A stretch of 9,062 nt of DNA from contig VGAH01000035.1 in assembly GCA_016870945.1 (NCBI GenBank), forward strand, positions 1 through 9,062, read 5' to 3'. Shown piece by piece: positions 1-6,026 of this stretch; the stretch's first letter is position 1; the number at the start of each line of letters is the position of its first letter. The DNA comes from Actinomycetota bacterium. Lineage in GTDB: Bacteria; Actinomycetota; Actinomycetes; S36-B12; UBA5976. The position numbers and the translations under genes were made by a program. The notes under the pieces were generated by a model. It worked only from the letters and a program-made list of their open reading frames with translations, was not told where the DNA came from and searched no databases.

Positions 1-799
1 AAGCTGCCATTACCGCCATCCCTGCTATTAGGCCGTAGAGAGCCATGTGGGTCTTGCCGAATTCACGAGCCGCGGGGAGTAGCTCATCAAGAGAGATAAA
101 CACCATGATGCCAGCGACTGCGGCGAATATCGCCCCTAAAGCCGAATCGTTTAAGAACGGACGAAGCGCGAAGTACCCCAAGACGGCACCAAGGGGCTCA
201 GCTATGCCGCTTAAGAACGAATAAGAAAAAGCTTTGGCTTTCTTGCCCGTCGCGTAATAGACAGGCACTGAAATGGCTATTCCCTCGGGCACGTTGTGAA
301 TGGCGATTGCCAGTGCCACGGCCAGGCCAACGGCTGGTTCTTCCAAAGTGATCAAGAAGGTCGCTAGCCCTTCAGGGAAGTTATGCAACGCCACGGCAAT
401 CGCAACGAACGTTCCCGTGCGAAGTAGTGCGCGTTGGCGCAAGTAGTCGGCGCGGGCGCCCTCGTCCTCCATTAATTCGACGCTGATGTTCTCGTGCGGG
501 TTAGAGAATTTTGGAATCACGCGATCGACGACAGCCATCAAAATCAGGCCCCCAAGAAATGCAATCGCTGCGTAGCTAAGGCCTGCGAACTCACCATGTT
601 CGCCAACTAAACGCTGACTGGCCTTGGGCAAGATTTCGACGAAAGAGACATAGATCATCACGCCCGCGCTAAAGCCCAAAGCAAGGGAGAGAAATTGCCT
701 ATTCGTTTGTTTGGTGAAGAACGCCAGCGCGCTGCCAATGCCAGTGCAAAGACCGGCTGCGAGGGTGACTAGAAACGCAAATAGGACGGGGTCTTGCAC
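1..799 (-). CDS. zupT: ZIP-family divalent metal transporter, ZupT type (C-terminus beyond window)
   Basis: Inner-membrane importer of divalent metals; E. coli ZupT takes up zinc, iron, manganese and cobalt. Seen: 266 residues read without a stop to the left edge. The family signatures are HNFPEG (139-144) and HNVPEG (168-173) in the two helices that form the metal site, followed by the E201-P pair, an early MIYVSFVEILP helix (48-58) and a late MVFISLDELLP helix (232-242). E. coli ZupT has 257 residues, and the reading frame stops just after the usual GM-VM stretch, so only about ten residues seem to be missing. The start is GTG at 797-799; an in-frame TAA lies 15 bases upstream with no other start codon between, so the start is nearly forced. 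There is no evident Shine-Dalgarno sequence. A hairpin sits eight bases before the start and a long structured stretch precedes that, suggesting control of expression at the RNA level (inference). Confidence 0.93.
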   Translation of the reverse strand, partial: MQDPVLFAFLVTLAAGLCTGIGSALAFFTKQTNRQFLSLALGFSAGVMIYVSFVEILPKASQRLVGEHGEFAGLSYAAIAFLGGLILMAVVDRVIPKFSNPHENISVELMEDEGARADYLRQRALLRTGTFVAIAVALHNFPEGLATFLITLEEPAVGLAVALAIAIHNVPEGIAISVPVYYATGKKAKAFSYSFLSGIAEPLGAVLGYFALRPFLNDSALGAIFAAVAGIMVFISLDELLPAAREFGKTHMALYGLIAGMAVMAA

Positions 800-807
800 G
801 ATTTTGC

Positions 808-826
808 GAGTTTAACTTCGAAACTC
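808..826 (-). promoter_or_regulatory. Hairpin next to the zupT start codon
   Basis: GAGTTT (808-813) and AAACTC (821-826) are perfect 6-bp arms around a 7-base loop. The hairpin ends eight bases before the GTG of zupT, where a ribosome binding site would normally lie, and no purine-rich site is visible. If it forms in the mRNA it would affect ribosome access. The arms are AT-rich and weak, so this may be a chance structure. Confidence 0.3.
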
Positions 827-876
827 AAGCGTGTCGGTTAGAAGAAAGGCTTCGAAATCGGCTGCAATACGCAGAA

Positions 877-905
877 CGCCCCTCGGAGTATGAGTCCGAG
901 GGGCG
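877..905 (-). terminator. Strong 11-bp hairpin: possible terminator or attenuator upstream of zupT
   Basis: CGCCCCTCGGA (877-887) and TCCGAGGGGCG (895-905) are perfect inverted arms of 11 bp around a 7-base loop, the strongest hairpin in the window. On the minus strand it is followed by a mixed TTCTGCGTATT stretch rather than a pure U run, so it is not a textbook intrinsic terminator; terminators without U tails are often proposed in actinobacteria. It lies about 78 bases before the zupT start and at the end of the structured stretch. It could end a separate small RNA, attenuate zupT transcription, or act on plus-strand transcripts. Confidence 0.45.
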
Positions 906-1003
906 CCGCGTAACGGATCCCGTCCGACAATCTCTTGCCGTCGTCTGCCGGATCGATGTTCCGACTCTCGTAAGGATCTCGGGTTACCCCGTTATCAACC
1001 TAC

Positions 1004-1034
1004 GTCCCGTTACCCCGCGCACCAGAGAGTTGCC
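1004..1034 (-). repeat. Structured motif, copy nearer zupT
   Basis: On the plus strand this reads GTC-2-GTTACCCCGCGC-7-AGTTGCCT, matching the copy at 1123-1154 in nearly all fixed positions, with one R (A/G) difference in the second block and a one-base change in the spacer length. The variable parts lie in the spacer and in the two bases after GTC. Conserved blocks with a variable spacer are what a repeated RNA fold would show, but two copies are too few to prove it. In this copy the CGGG/CCCG helix seen at the other copy is broken (it reads CGGGGTAACGGG on the minus strand); an intact version occurs just downstream at 980-991. Confidence 0.55.
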
Positions 1035-1122
1035 TTTCACTTCATCGACAGTGCTCGCCGATTGCTCGCCGAGACAGCTTTACTTCTGGTACTGCAGTTC
1101 GCCCTTGCTGCCGGTCTAGCCG

Positions 1123-1154
1123 GTCGGGTTGCCCCGCGCTGATAGCTAGTTGCC
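1123..1154 (-). repeat. Structured motif, copy nearer the promoter
   Basis: On the plus strand this reads GTC-2-GTTGCCCCGCGC-8-AGTTGCCT; it is the partner of the 1004-1034 copy, 119 bases away. It contains a perfect CGGG-GCAA-CCCG hairpin on the minus strand (1125-1136). A second small helix, TGATAG/CTATCA, brackets the GGCAACT block on its promoter side. The two copies begin within about 60 and 180 bases of the predicted transcript start. Confidence 0.55.
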
Positions 1155-1186
1155 TACCTATCAACACCTCACAACAGCGTGCGCTG

Positions 1187-1216
1187 ATGATGCGCCTTCG
1201 CGCTGGAACTTGTCAA
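1187..1216 (-). promoter_or_regulatory. Predicted sigma-70-type promoter for the zupT leader
   Basis: On the minus strand a perfect TTGACA (-35, 1216-1211) is followed after 18 bases by CATCAT (1192-1187), which matches four of six bases of the TATAAT -10 consensus, including the conserved second A and final T. Transcription would start near 1180, directly before the structured stretch, and would give a leader of about 380 bases ahead of zupT. Spacing and the -35 are good; the -10 is moderate. Confidence 0.5.
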
Positions 1217-1240
1217 GATTTTTTCCGGACAAATCTGGCA

Positions 1241-1259
1241 ACACGTGTCACATGATGTG
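1241..1259. promoter_or_regulatory. Two adjacent palindromes, candidate operator
   Basis: ACACGTGT (1241-1248) is a perfect 8-bp palindrome, and CACAT-G-ATGTG (1249-1259) is a perfect 5-bp inverted repeat around one base; they abut. They lie between the predicted minus-strand promoter and the plus-strand dehydrogenase gene, a plausible site for a DNA-binding regulator of one or both. The remaining bases from about 1260 to 1355 show no further clear signal, and I could not find a convincing plus-strand promoter for the dehydrogenase. Confidence 0.3.
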
Positions 1260-1355
1260 CAGTGTGCAACAGGGGTCACTTCCAATTTCGAAATGGCCAC
1301 CTGCCAGACTTGCGCCTCTGACGAGTCAACTTCGTTGAGCTCATGACTGTGAGAT

Positions 1356-1363
1356 AGGTGAGG
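1356..1363 (+). promoter_or_regulatory. Ribosome binding site that questions the dehydrogenase start
   Basis: AGGTGAGG is a good Shine-Dalgarno match. It overlaps the GTG at 1363, so it cannot serve that codon. It stands five bases before a second in-frame GTG at 1369, which is therefore the better start; a third GTG at 1384 would be about 20 bases away. Confidence 0.55.
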
Positions 1364-2178
1364 TGCAAGTGACGACTGATTCTGTGCTTTCTGCCCCAAA
1401 CATCATCGACCGATTTCGCCTCAACGGTGACGTCGCCTTGGTTACTGGTGCTGCGCAAGGCATCGGGCGCGGGTTTGCGCACGCGCTAGCAGAAGCCGGC
1501 GCAAGTGTCGTGGTTGCCGATCAGAAACTAGAACTTGCCAGCGTGGTTGCAAAAGAACTCGAAGCAAAAGGTGCCAAGTCGGTGGCGCTAGAAGTAGACG
1601 TCACGTCAGAAGCTTCAGTCGAATCTATGGTCAAGGCAGTCATCAATAACTTTGGCAAGCTTGATATTGGCGTCAATAACGTAGGTATCGGTCAATGGCT
1701 TGACGGCGAAGACATGCCCTACGCCGACTGGCTAAGAATGATCGACGTGAATTTGAATTCAGTCTTCTTGTGCTGTAAGGCAGAGGCTCGCGTGATGATC
1801 CCGGCTGGTGGTGGCGCGATTGTCAACACCGCATCTATGTCGGCTTCGATCAGCAACACCCCTCAAAACCAGGCGCACTACAACGCATCGAAGGCTGGCG
1901 TCTTGCATCTTTCGAGATCGCTGGCCGGTGAGTGGGCACCTAAGGGTGTTCGAGTCAACACGATCAGCCCGGGTTACACCCGAACTGCGCTAGTTGCTGA
2001 CTTACTTGAGACGCCCATCGGCAAAGAGTTGTTGCCAAAGTGGTTGGCTTTGACTCCAATGGCACGAATGGCAGAAGTTAGTGATCTACAAGGTGCCCTT
2101 ATTTATTTGGTGTCTAAGGCGTCACCGTTTACCACTGGATCTGATCTAGTGATAGACGGTGGCTACATGGTTTGGTAG
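1363..2178 (+). CDS. Short-chain dehydrogenase/reductase, polyol/sugar dehydrogenase-like
   Basis: Classical SDR, 271 residues counted from GTG 1363; GTG 1369 is the more likely start because of the ribosome binding site. Seen: cofactor loop TGAAQGIG (28-35); an acidic D53 at the end of the second strand, which in this family favours NAD(H) over NADP(H); NNVG (105-108) where most relatives have NNAG; active-site N130; and catalytic S160, Y173 and K177 (YNASK). The stretch from SMS through PQ-Q--YNASKAG to EWA--G-RVN--SPGY resembles D-arabinitol, mannitol and sorbose dehydrogenases or reductases, so oxidation of a sugar alcohol or reduction of a ketose is likely (family knowledge). It is convergent with the FucI-family isomerase gene, with 26 bases between the stops and no clear terminator there, and may act on the same carbon skeleton (inference). 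L-fucose dehydrogenase or a 3-oxoacyl-type reductase are alternatives. Cytoplasmic. Confidence 0.88.
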   Translation: MQVTTDSVLSAPNIIDRFRLNGDVALVTGAAQGIGRGFAHALAEAGASVVVADQKLELASVVAKELEAKGAKSVALEVDVTSEASVESMVKAVINNFGKLDIGVNNVGIGQWLDGEDMPYADWLRMIDVNLNSVFLCCKAEARVMIPAGGGAIVNTASMSASISNTPQNQAHYNASKAGVLHLSRSLAGEWAPKGVRVNTISPGYTRTALVADLLETPIGKELLPKWLALTPMARMAEVSDLQGALIYLVSKASPFTTGSDLVIDGGYMVW

Positions 2179-2204
2179 CCAGCGCGATCGCTTGACTTCT
2201 TGGG

Positions 2205-3833
2205 CTAGAGCTTTCCGCAGATGAAGGTCTTGACCCCGAGTTTTTGAAAAGCAGCTGCTTTTGCCAACGCGGCAAACTTGGCGGTCTTGGCATCAGGCGC
2301 GTAGGCCACTTGAATGTGGTTCGACTTGTGCCTGCTCATCATTTGATCTCTGGTTATGCCGTTAAGAACCGTGTGCATGATCGGCCATTGCGGGGTTGTG
2401 AGCTTTAAGCGCTCTTCGGTTTCTGCAGGTGGTAACTCGATGACTTTAGCCGTGCCAATGTCGCAATTGAGTTCACCGTTTTCTATAAACACGCGAGACC
2501 AAACGATGTGGCCCGGCTTACTGACACCCTTCAAGGTGCCCCCGCCTAAACGGAAGTACATCGGGGGCTGACGTTCACTAGTTGCACCTGCATAGCCGCC
2601 GATGAAATGTGCCGGCGGGGCAGCGCCTGAGATTTCTAATACCCAGACGTACTCGTCGACTTTTTTGCCGTTGACAACGCCCGTGAATCGCCTGGCCCAG
2701 CGCAGATCGTGAAGCGTGGTCTCAGGCTCAAGGCCGAGCTTTCGCCAAAGTCGATAGGTCACGAGCGCGTCGACGCCAGCGCATTCGTCTACCTCGTTGA
2801 AGTGCGGTAAGGCTTCACCCTGGTAGAGCTCGATTTTTCGTCCCATTGGGTCGAGTCGGGTCGCAAACGCGGGTGGGCGCTCGACGTTGTTCAAAAGACC
2901 TTCGACCAAGTCGGACGCGGGCGCTAGGTCTTTTAGCCCCTGTTGGTACTGAATACCGATGGTGTCGCAGCCGAATTCTTCGGCGATTCGTAGCGCTGCG
3001 ATGTACATCTTGCATTGCTTGAGCACTTGGGCTTTGGTGAGCTCTGTTTCTTCATTGCTGCCGAAGTCGAAGTTCATGCCTTTATGGGTGAGCCAATCGA
3101 AAACCGCTTGTGCGTCTTTGTCGCTTACTTCTTGCATGGCCGCATAAAGCGCCGACTGACTTAAGCGCTCTTTATAGATGCCAAGGGGGTTAAGCAGTTC
3201 GTCCGGGATTATGGCGTTGTACATACCCATGCAGCCCTCGTCGAAGACGCCCATGATCGCCTTGTTGTTCAGTAAACCTTCTGCTACCTCTTCACCAGCT
3301 TTGCGGGCTTTACTCGGTGCGTCTGCGGGCTTAAATCTCTTGACGTGATTCTTAATCGGTGTGAGTTTGCCGGTTTTGATCCATTTGCGAAGGCCTGTGA
3401 TGAAGAATTGATCGTCGAAGTTCTGGCTCCAGATGGTTGAGTAACTAACGCCTGCTTTGGTGAGTGAGGCGTTGAGGTTCAATAGGCCGACTAGCCCGGG
3501 CCAAGTGCCACTCCAGTTGGCGACCGTCAGGATCGGCCCCTTGTGTGAGATGAGCCCCGGCAACAAGTGGTGGCTGTATTGCCAAACCGACTCGGCAACT
3601 ATCAGTGGGGCTTTGGTAGGGACGTTCTTGAAGACCTCCATACCCATTTTTTGGCTGTCGATGAAACTGTGCTTCTTGTCTTTGTCGAAGCCGTGAGCTC
3701 GAATCGCCTTGACACCTTCGAGGGCGAGTGCCGCTTTGAGTGCGGATTCCATTTCTTGTTGGGCAGCTTCGCAGGCTTGGTTCGCAGAAAGTCTTAAGTC
3801 GCCATTAGCGACGAGGTAGGCCTCTTTAATCAT
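2205..3833 (-). CDS. L-fucose/L-arabinose isomerase family protein
   Basis: Cytoplasmic metal-dependent ketol isomerase of the FucI superfamily; FucI interconverts L-fucose and L-fuculose and also D-arabinose and D-ribulose. Seen: 542 residues (E. coli FucI has 591). An N-terminal sugar-binding-like part carries ANWSGTWPGLVGLL (105-118) and DEGCMGMYNA (198-207). A C-terminal catalytic part has GIQYQQGLKD followed by EGLLNN (293-316) and FNEVDECAG (345-353). By alignment from memory with the E. coli stretches GFQGQRQWTD, EALLNS and ATENDS, E311 and D349 are the likely Mn ligands, and H506 in SNHIQVAY the third; E311 and D349 are spaced wider than in E. coli. It is the last gene of the transporter operon, 97 bases after the binding-protein gene. 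ATG is used, but the ribosome binding site is weak. It is a divergent member, so the true substrate is uncertain; I give no gene symbol. Confidence 0.85.
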   Translation of the reverse strand: MIKEAYLVANGDLRLSANQACEAAQQEMESALKAALALEGVKAIRAHGFDKDKKHSFIDSQKMGMEVFKNVPTKAPLIVAESVWQYSHHLLPGLISHKGPILTVANWSGTWPGLVGLLNLNASLTKAGVSYSTIWSQNFDDQFFITGLRKWIKTGKLTPIKNHVKRFKPADAPSKARKAGEEVAEGLLNNKAIMGVFDEGCMGMYNAIIPDELLNPLGIYKERLSQSALYAAMQEVSDKDAQAVFDWLTHKGMNFDFGSNEETELTKAQVLKQCKMYIAALRIAEEFGCDTIGIQYQQGLKDLAPASDLVEGLLNNVERPPAFATRLDPMGRKIELYQGEALPHFNEVDECAGVDALVTYRLWRKLGLEPETTLHDLRWARRFTGVVNGKKVDEYVWVLEISGAAPPAHFIGGYAGATSERQPPMYFRLGGGTLKGVSKPGHIVWSRVFIENGELNCDIGTAKVIELPPAETEERLKLTTPQWPIMHTVLNGITRDQMMSRHKSNHIQVAYAPDAKTAKFAALAKAAAFQKLGVKTFICGKL

Positions 3834-3874
3834 TTATTGATTTGCACTCAATTCTTGGGGTCGTTTAAGCGGTG

Positions 3875-3911
3875 TGAGAGGGGCCCATAGTTTTCACCAG
3901 AGCCCCTCTCA
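3875..3911 (-). terminator. 10-bp hairpin between binding-protein and isomerase genes
   Basis: TGAGAGGGGC (3875-3884) and GCCCCTCTCA (3902-3911) are perfect 10-bp arms around a 17-base loop, starting 19 bases after the stop of the binding-protein gene. There is no U run downstream, so full termination is unlikely. Such hairpins after binding-protein genes commonly protect the upstream mRNA and lower expression of the gene that follows, which fits a transporter needing excess binding protein (inference). Confidence 0.5.
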
Positions 3912-3930
3912 ACCGATTAGTTACCTCGCG

Positions 3931-4929
3931 TTAGTCGTAGAGGACTGCCGCGATGTCTGGGTTGTCAATGTTGGTCTTGTCGTACCACTTGAACCCAGTG
4001 TCAATGAACGGAGCGACGCTCTCGCCTTTAGTGGCGGCGACTGCGGCTTCGATGCACTTAGTACCGATGCCGATTGGATCTTGGGTGATTGCACCCGCCA
4101 TCTCGCCAGCCTTGATTGCGTCTTTCTGTGCCTTGCCCGAGTCGTACCCGATGATGGTGATCTTGCCGACGTTGCCGGACTCTTTCACACCATTGAGTAC
4201 GCCGATTGCCGAACCTTCATTGGCACCGAAGATGCCCTTGATGTCCGGGTGGGCGGCGATGATCGCCTTGGTGATGTCAGTCGACTTCAACTGGTCACCA
4301 CCACCGTACTGAATGTCGACGATCGTGACGTCTGGGTACTTGGACTCAATCTGGTCCTTGAACCCTGCCACTCGGTCGATACCAGTGCGGCTGGTCTGGT
4401 CGTGGGCAACGATCGCGACCTTGCCCTTGCCACCAATGAGCTCGACCATCTTGTCGGCAGCCAAAGCTGCTGACGCGACCGAGTCAGTTGCGGCAGTGGT
4501 GATCGGGATGTCACTGTCGACACCAGAGTCGAAAGCGATGACTGGGATTCCCGCAGCCTTTGCCTTCTCGAGCAACGGAATGGCAGCTTTGCTGTCGAGC
4601 GCCGCGAAACATAGTGCGGACGGGTTCTTAGCAAGCGCAGCCTCGAGCTGCTCCATCTGCTTGTCGACTTGCGATTCGTTCTCAGGGCCTTCATAGGTGA
4701 AGTCAACGCCCAAGCTACCGGCGGTGTCTTCTGCACCCTTCTGGACTGCTTGCCAGAACTGGTGCTGGAAGCCCTTCGAGATGATCGCTACATAAGTCGA
4801 GCCACCTTCGGTAGCGACTACCTCTTCGGTAGCCGTCTCTTCGCTCGCGCTGTCAGAGCTACCGCAAGCAGCCACCGTCAGTGCTAATGCACCGACGAAT
4901 GCAGCAATGCCTACTCTCTTGGTTCTCAT
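3931..4929 (-). CDS. Sugar ABC transporter substrate-binding lipoprotein, RbsB-like
   Basis: Captures the sugar outside the membrane and delivers it to the permease. Seen: 332 residues, a lipoprotein signal peptide (KR-rich start, hydrophobic core, lipobox VAAC with lipidated C22), an acidic Ser/Glu/Thr linker (23-43), then a periplasmic-binding-protein type 4 fold. Positions that match ribose-binding ligand residues by pattern are F58-W59 (aromatic stacking), D134 in FDSG, R186 in DRVAGF, N237 in GANEG, D263 in GYDSG and Q283 in ITQDP. This argues for a pyranose or furanose monosaccharide. The retained positions resemble ribose and allose binders, yet the neighbouring FucI-type isomerase suggests a different sugar; sequence alone does not settle it. 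It is the third operon gene, 66 bases after the permease stop, with its own near-perfect ribosome binding site. Confidence 0.92.
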   Translation of the reverse strand: MRTKRVGIAAFVGALALTVAACGSSDSASEETATEEVVATEGGSTYVAIISKGFQHQFWQAVQKGAEDTAGSLGVDFTYEGPENESQVDKQMEQLEAALAKNPSALCFAALDSKAAIPLLEKAKAAGIPVIAFDSGVDSDIPITTAATDSVASAALAADKMVELIGGKGKVAIVAHDQTSRTGIDRVAGFKDQIESKYPDVTIVDIQYGGGDQLKSTDITKAIIAAHPDIKGIFGANEGSAIGVLNGVKESGNVGKITIIGYDSGKAQKDAIKAGEMAGAITQDPIGIGTKCIEAAVAATKGESVAPFIDTGFKWYDKTNIDNPDIAAVLYD

Positions 4930-4931
4930 TT

Positions 4932-4939
4932 ACCTCCTT
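4932..4939 (-). promoter_or_regulatory. Near-perfect Shine-Dalgarno of the binding-protein gene
   Basis: AAGGAGGT on the minus strand, with only two bases between it and the ATG at 4929-4927. The match to the 16S tail is the best in the window, the spacing shorter than usual. No better in-frame start lies downstream before the signal peptide, so the ATG stands. The strong site fits high output of the binding protein. Confidence 0.7.
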
Positions 4940-4969
4940 GGTATTTCTTTCTTTTCGTTACCACTTCTT

Positions 4970-4983
4970 CTGTCGGGCGACAG
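4970..4983 (-). other. Small hairpin between permease and binding-protein genes
   Basis: CTGTC (4970-4974) and GACAG (4979-4983) form a 5-bp stem with a 4-base loop shortly after the permease stop. On the minus strand it is followed by a purine-rich, A-rich leader and then the strong ribosome binding site. It could be an mRNA processing or stability element; it is too short to call a terminator. Confidence 0.25.
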
Positions 4984-4995
4984 CGAAGCGGAACC

Positions 4996-6003
4996 CTAGG
5001 TTGCGCCGGGCTCTCTGCTGCGGCGCACGATGTCGAGGTAGACCGCCAAGATGACGATCAACCCCGTCACGACTATTTGCCACTCTTGCGGCACCGAAAG
5101 AATGCGAAGCCCGTTGGTCAATGTGCTGATGACGAAAGCACCGATGACTGTGCCAAGAATCGTGCCCTGGCCGCCGCGCAAAGAGACCCCGCCAACCACG
5201 GCAGCCGCGATGGCTTCGAGTTCATAGCCGAAACCAAGCGAAGGCTGAGCAGAGTTAAGCCTGGCTGCCAAGACCACACCCGCCACGCCTGCCAAGCAGC
5301 CGCCAAGTGCGTAGATGGCCATCTTCCACATGGCGACGTTTACGCCTGAAAGTCGGGTGGCTTCTTCGTTGCTGCCGATTGCATACGTGTAGCGGCCAAG
5401 AGTCGTGCGATTCAAAATGAAGCCGCAGATTATCGCCATAGCAAAGAAGACCAATACGATGTTTGGGACGGGGAAGGCCGGTATTACCGAACCGATGATC
5501 GACCCCATCGCGATCAAGTTGAACTCAGGTGCGTCATTGAAATAGATCGGCGCGAGGTCTGAGAGCACCAGAGCTAAGCCACGAGCTACGAACAGGGTGC
5601 CCAAAGTCGCGATAAATGGGGGAATGTTGAGTTTTGCGATCAAGAAGCCGTTGAACCAACCGGCGATGCTGCCGGTGATCACGCCCGCCAGAATTCCAAT
5701 CGGAATTGGCAGCCCCAGGTTGGTAATGAATATGGCGGTCATAACCGCAGAAAGAGTCATGACGGTGCCGACCGAAAGATCGATACCACCACTGATGATC
5801 ACGAATGTGACCCCGAGAGCCAAAATGCCGATGACCGTCGTCGCAATCAAGATTCCAACGATGTTTGAGGGTGTTAGAAAACTTTCTGAGGCGAAGCTAA
5901 AGATGATTACCATCAAGATAAGCGCGCTGAAAGCAAGCAACCGCTGTAATGCGTTGCGGCCGGTGGCGCCGAACCCCTTGCGTTTTGTTGCCGTTTGACT
6001 CAC
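4996..6003 (-). CDS. Sugar ABC transporter permease, RbsC-like
   Basis: Membrane channel subunit of a carbohydrate importer of the ribose/xylose/galactose (CUT2) type, probably working as a homodimer with the ATPase encoded just upstream. Seen: 335 residues with about nine or ten hydrophobic segments; the family mark GGIDLSVG (72-79) after the second segment; and GGVSLRGGQGTILGT (271-285) in the cytoplasmic loop that contacts the ATPase. The N-terminus is basic (KRKGFG), the C-terminus is charged and short. Length matches RbsC-type permeases (about 320-340). The start is GTG at 6003, preceded by AGGGGGT about five bases away. It lies 23 bases after the ATPase stop, so the two are almost certainly co-transcribed. 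Confidence 0.93.
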   Translation of the reverse strand: MSQTATKRKGFGATGRNALQRLLAFSALILMVIIFSFASESFLTPSNIVGILIATTVIGILALGVTFVIISGGIDLSVGTVMTLSAVMTAIFITNLGLPIPIGILAGVITGSIAGWFNGFLIAKLNIPPFIATLGTLFVARGLALVLSDLAPIYFNDAPEFNLIAMGSIIGSVIPAFPVPNIVLVFFAMAIICGFILNRTTLGRYTYAIGSNEEATRLSGVNVAMWKMAIYALGGCLAGVAGVVLAARLNSAQPSLGFGYELEAIAAAVVGGVSLRGGQGTILGTVIGAFVISTLTNGLRILSVPQEWQIVVTGLIVILAVYLDIVRRSREPGAT

Positions 6004-6026
6004 GCCTACCCCCTAGTTGGTTCTTA

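Larger units (their letters stand above)
877..1180 (-). ncRNA. Candidate structured RNA / 5' leader of zupT
   Basis: No convincing reading frame covers this stretch on either strand, yet it is dense in structure. Read on the minus strand, it has two copies of a motif GGCAACT-(7 or 8 bases)-GCGCGGGGYAAC. It also has two perfect 4-bp CGGG/CCCG hairpins closed by GCAA (1125-1136) and GTAA (980-991), and a terminal 11-bp hairpin (877-905). GCAA and GTAA belong to the GNRA tetraloop class only on the minus strand; on the plus strand the same loops read TTGC and TTAC. That, together with a minus-strand promoter ending at about 1187, points to transcription towards zupT. I checked by eye for RNase P RNA, tmRNA, SRP RNA, and the cobalamin, M-box, yybP-ykoY manganese, SAM and ydaO (c-di-AMP) riboswitches and found no convincing match. 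Whether it is a metal-responsive leader or an independent small RNA is open. Confidence 0.42.

Noticed and set aside
877..1180. ydaO-type (c-di-AMP) riboswitch on the minus strand, because of GGGG-AACC-like blocks and ATCCGTTACG near the end
   Set aside because: The hallmark CCGACAGCTAAC block and the GGGGTGAATC block are absent, so I do not assign the family without a covariance search.
1181..1206. CTGATGA followed by a small GCGC-CTTC-GCGC stem on the plus strand, reminiscent of a hammerhead ribozyme core
   Set aside because: The required GAAA after stem II and the flanking stems are not present; the match is limited to a common heptamer.
1169..1399. Short open frames on both strands between zupT and the first dehydrogenase
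   Set aside because: They overlap each other and the dehydrogenase start, and their products are Ser/His/Cys-rich mixtures with no recognisable domain; they look like chance frames.
2179..2204. GCGATCGC palindrome in the short gap between convergent genes as a terminator
   Set aside because: It is only eight bases with no loop and no U tract; too weak to support a terminator call.
3874..4473. Open frame of 199 codons on the plus strand opposite the binding-protein gene
   Set aside because: It lies wholly antisense to a well-supported gene and its composition mirrors that gene's codon use; it is a shadow frame.
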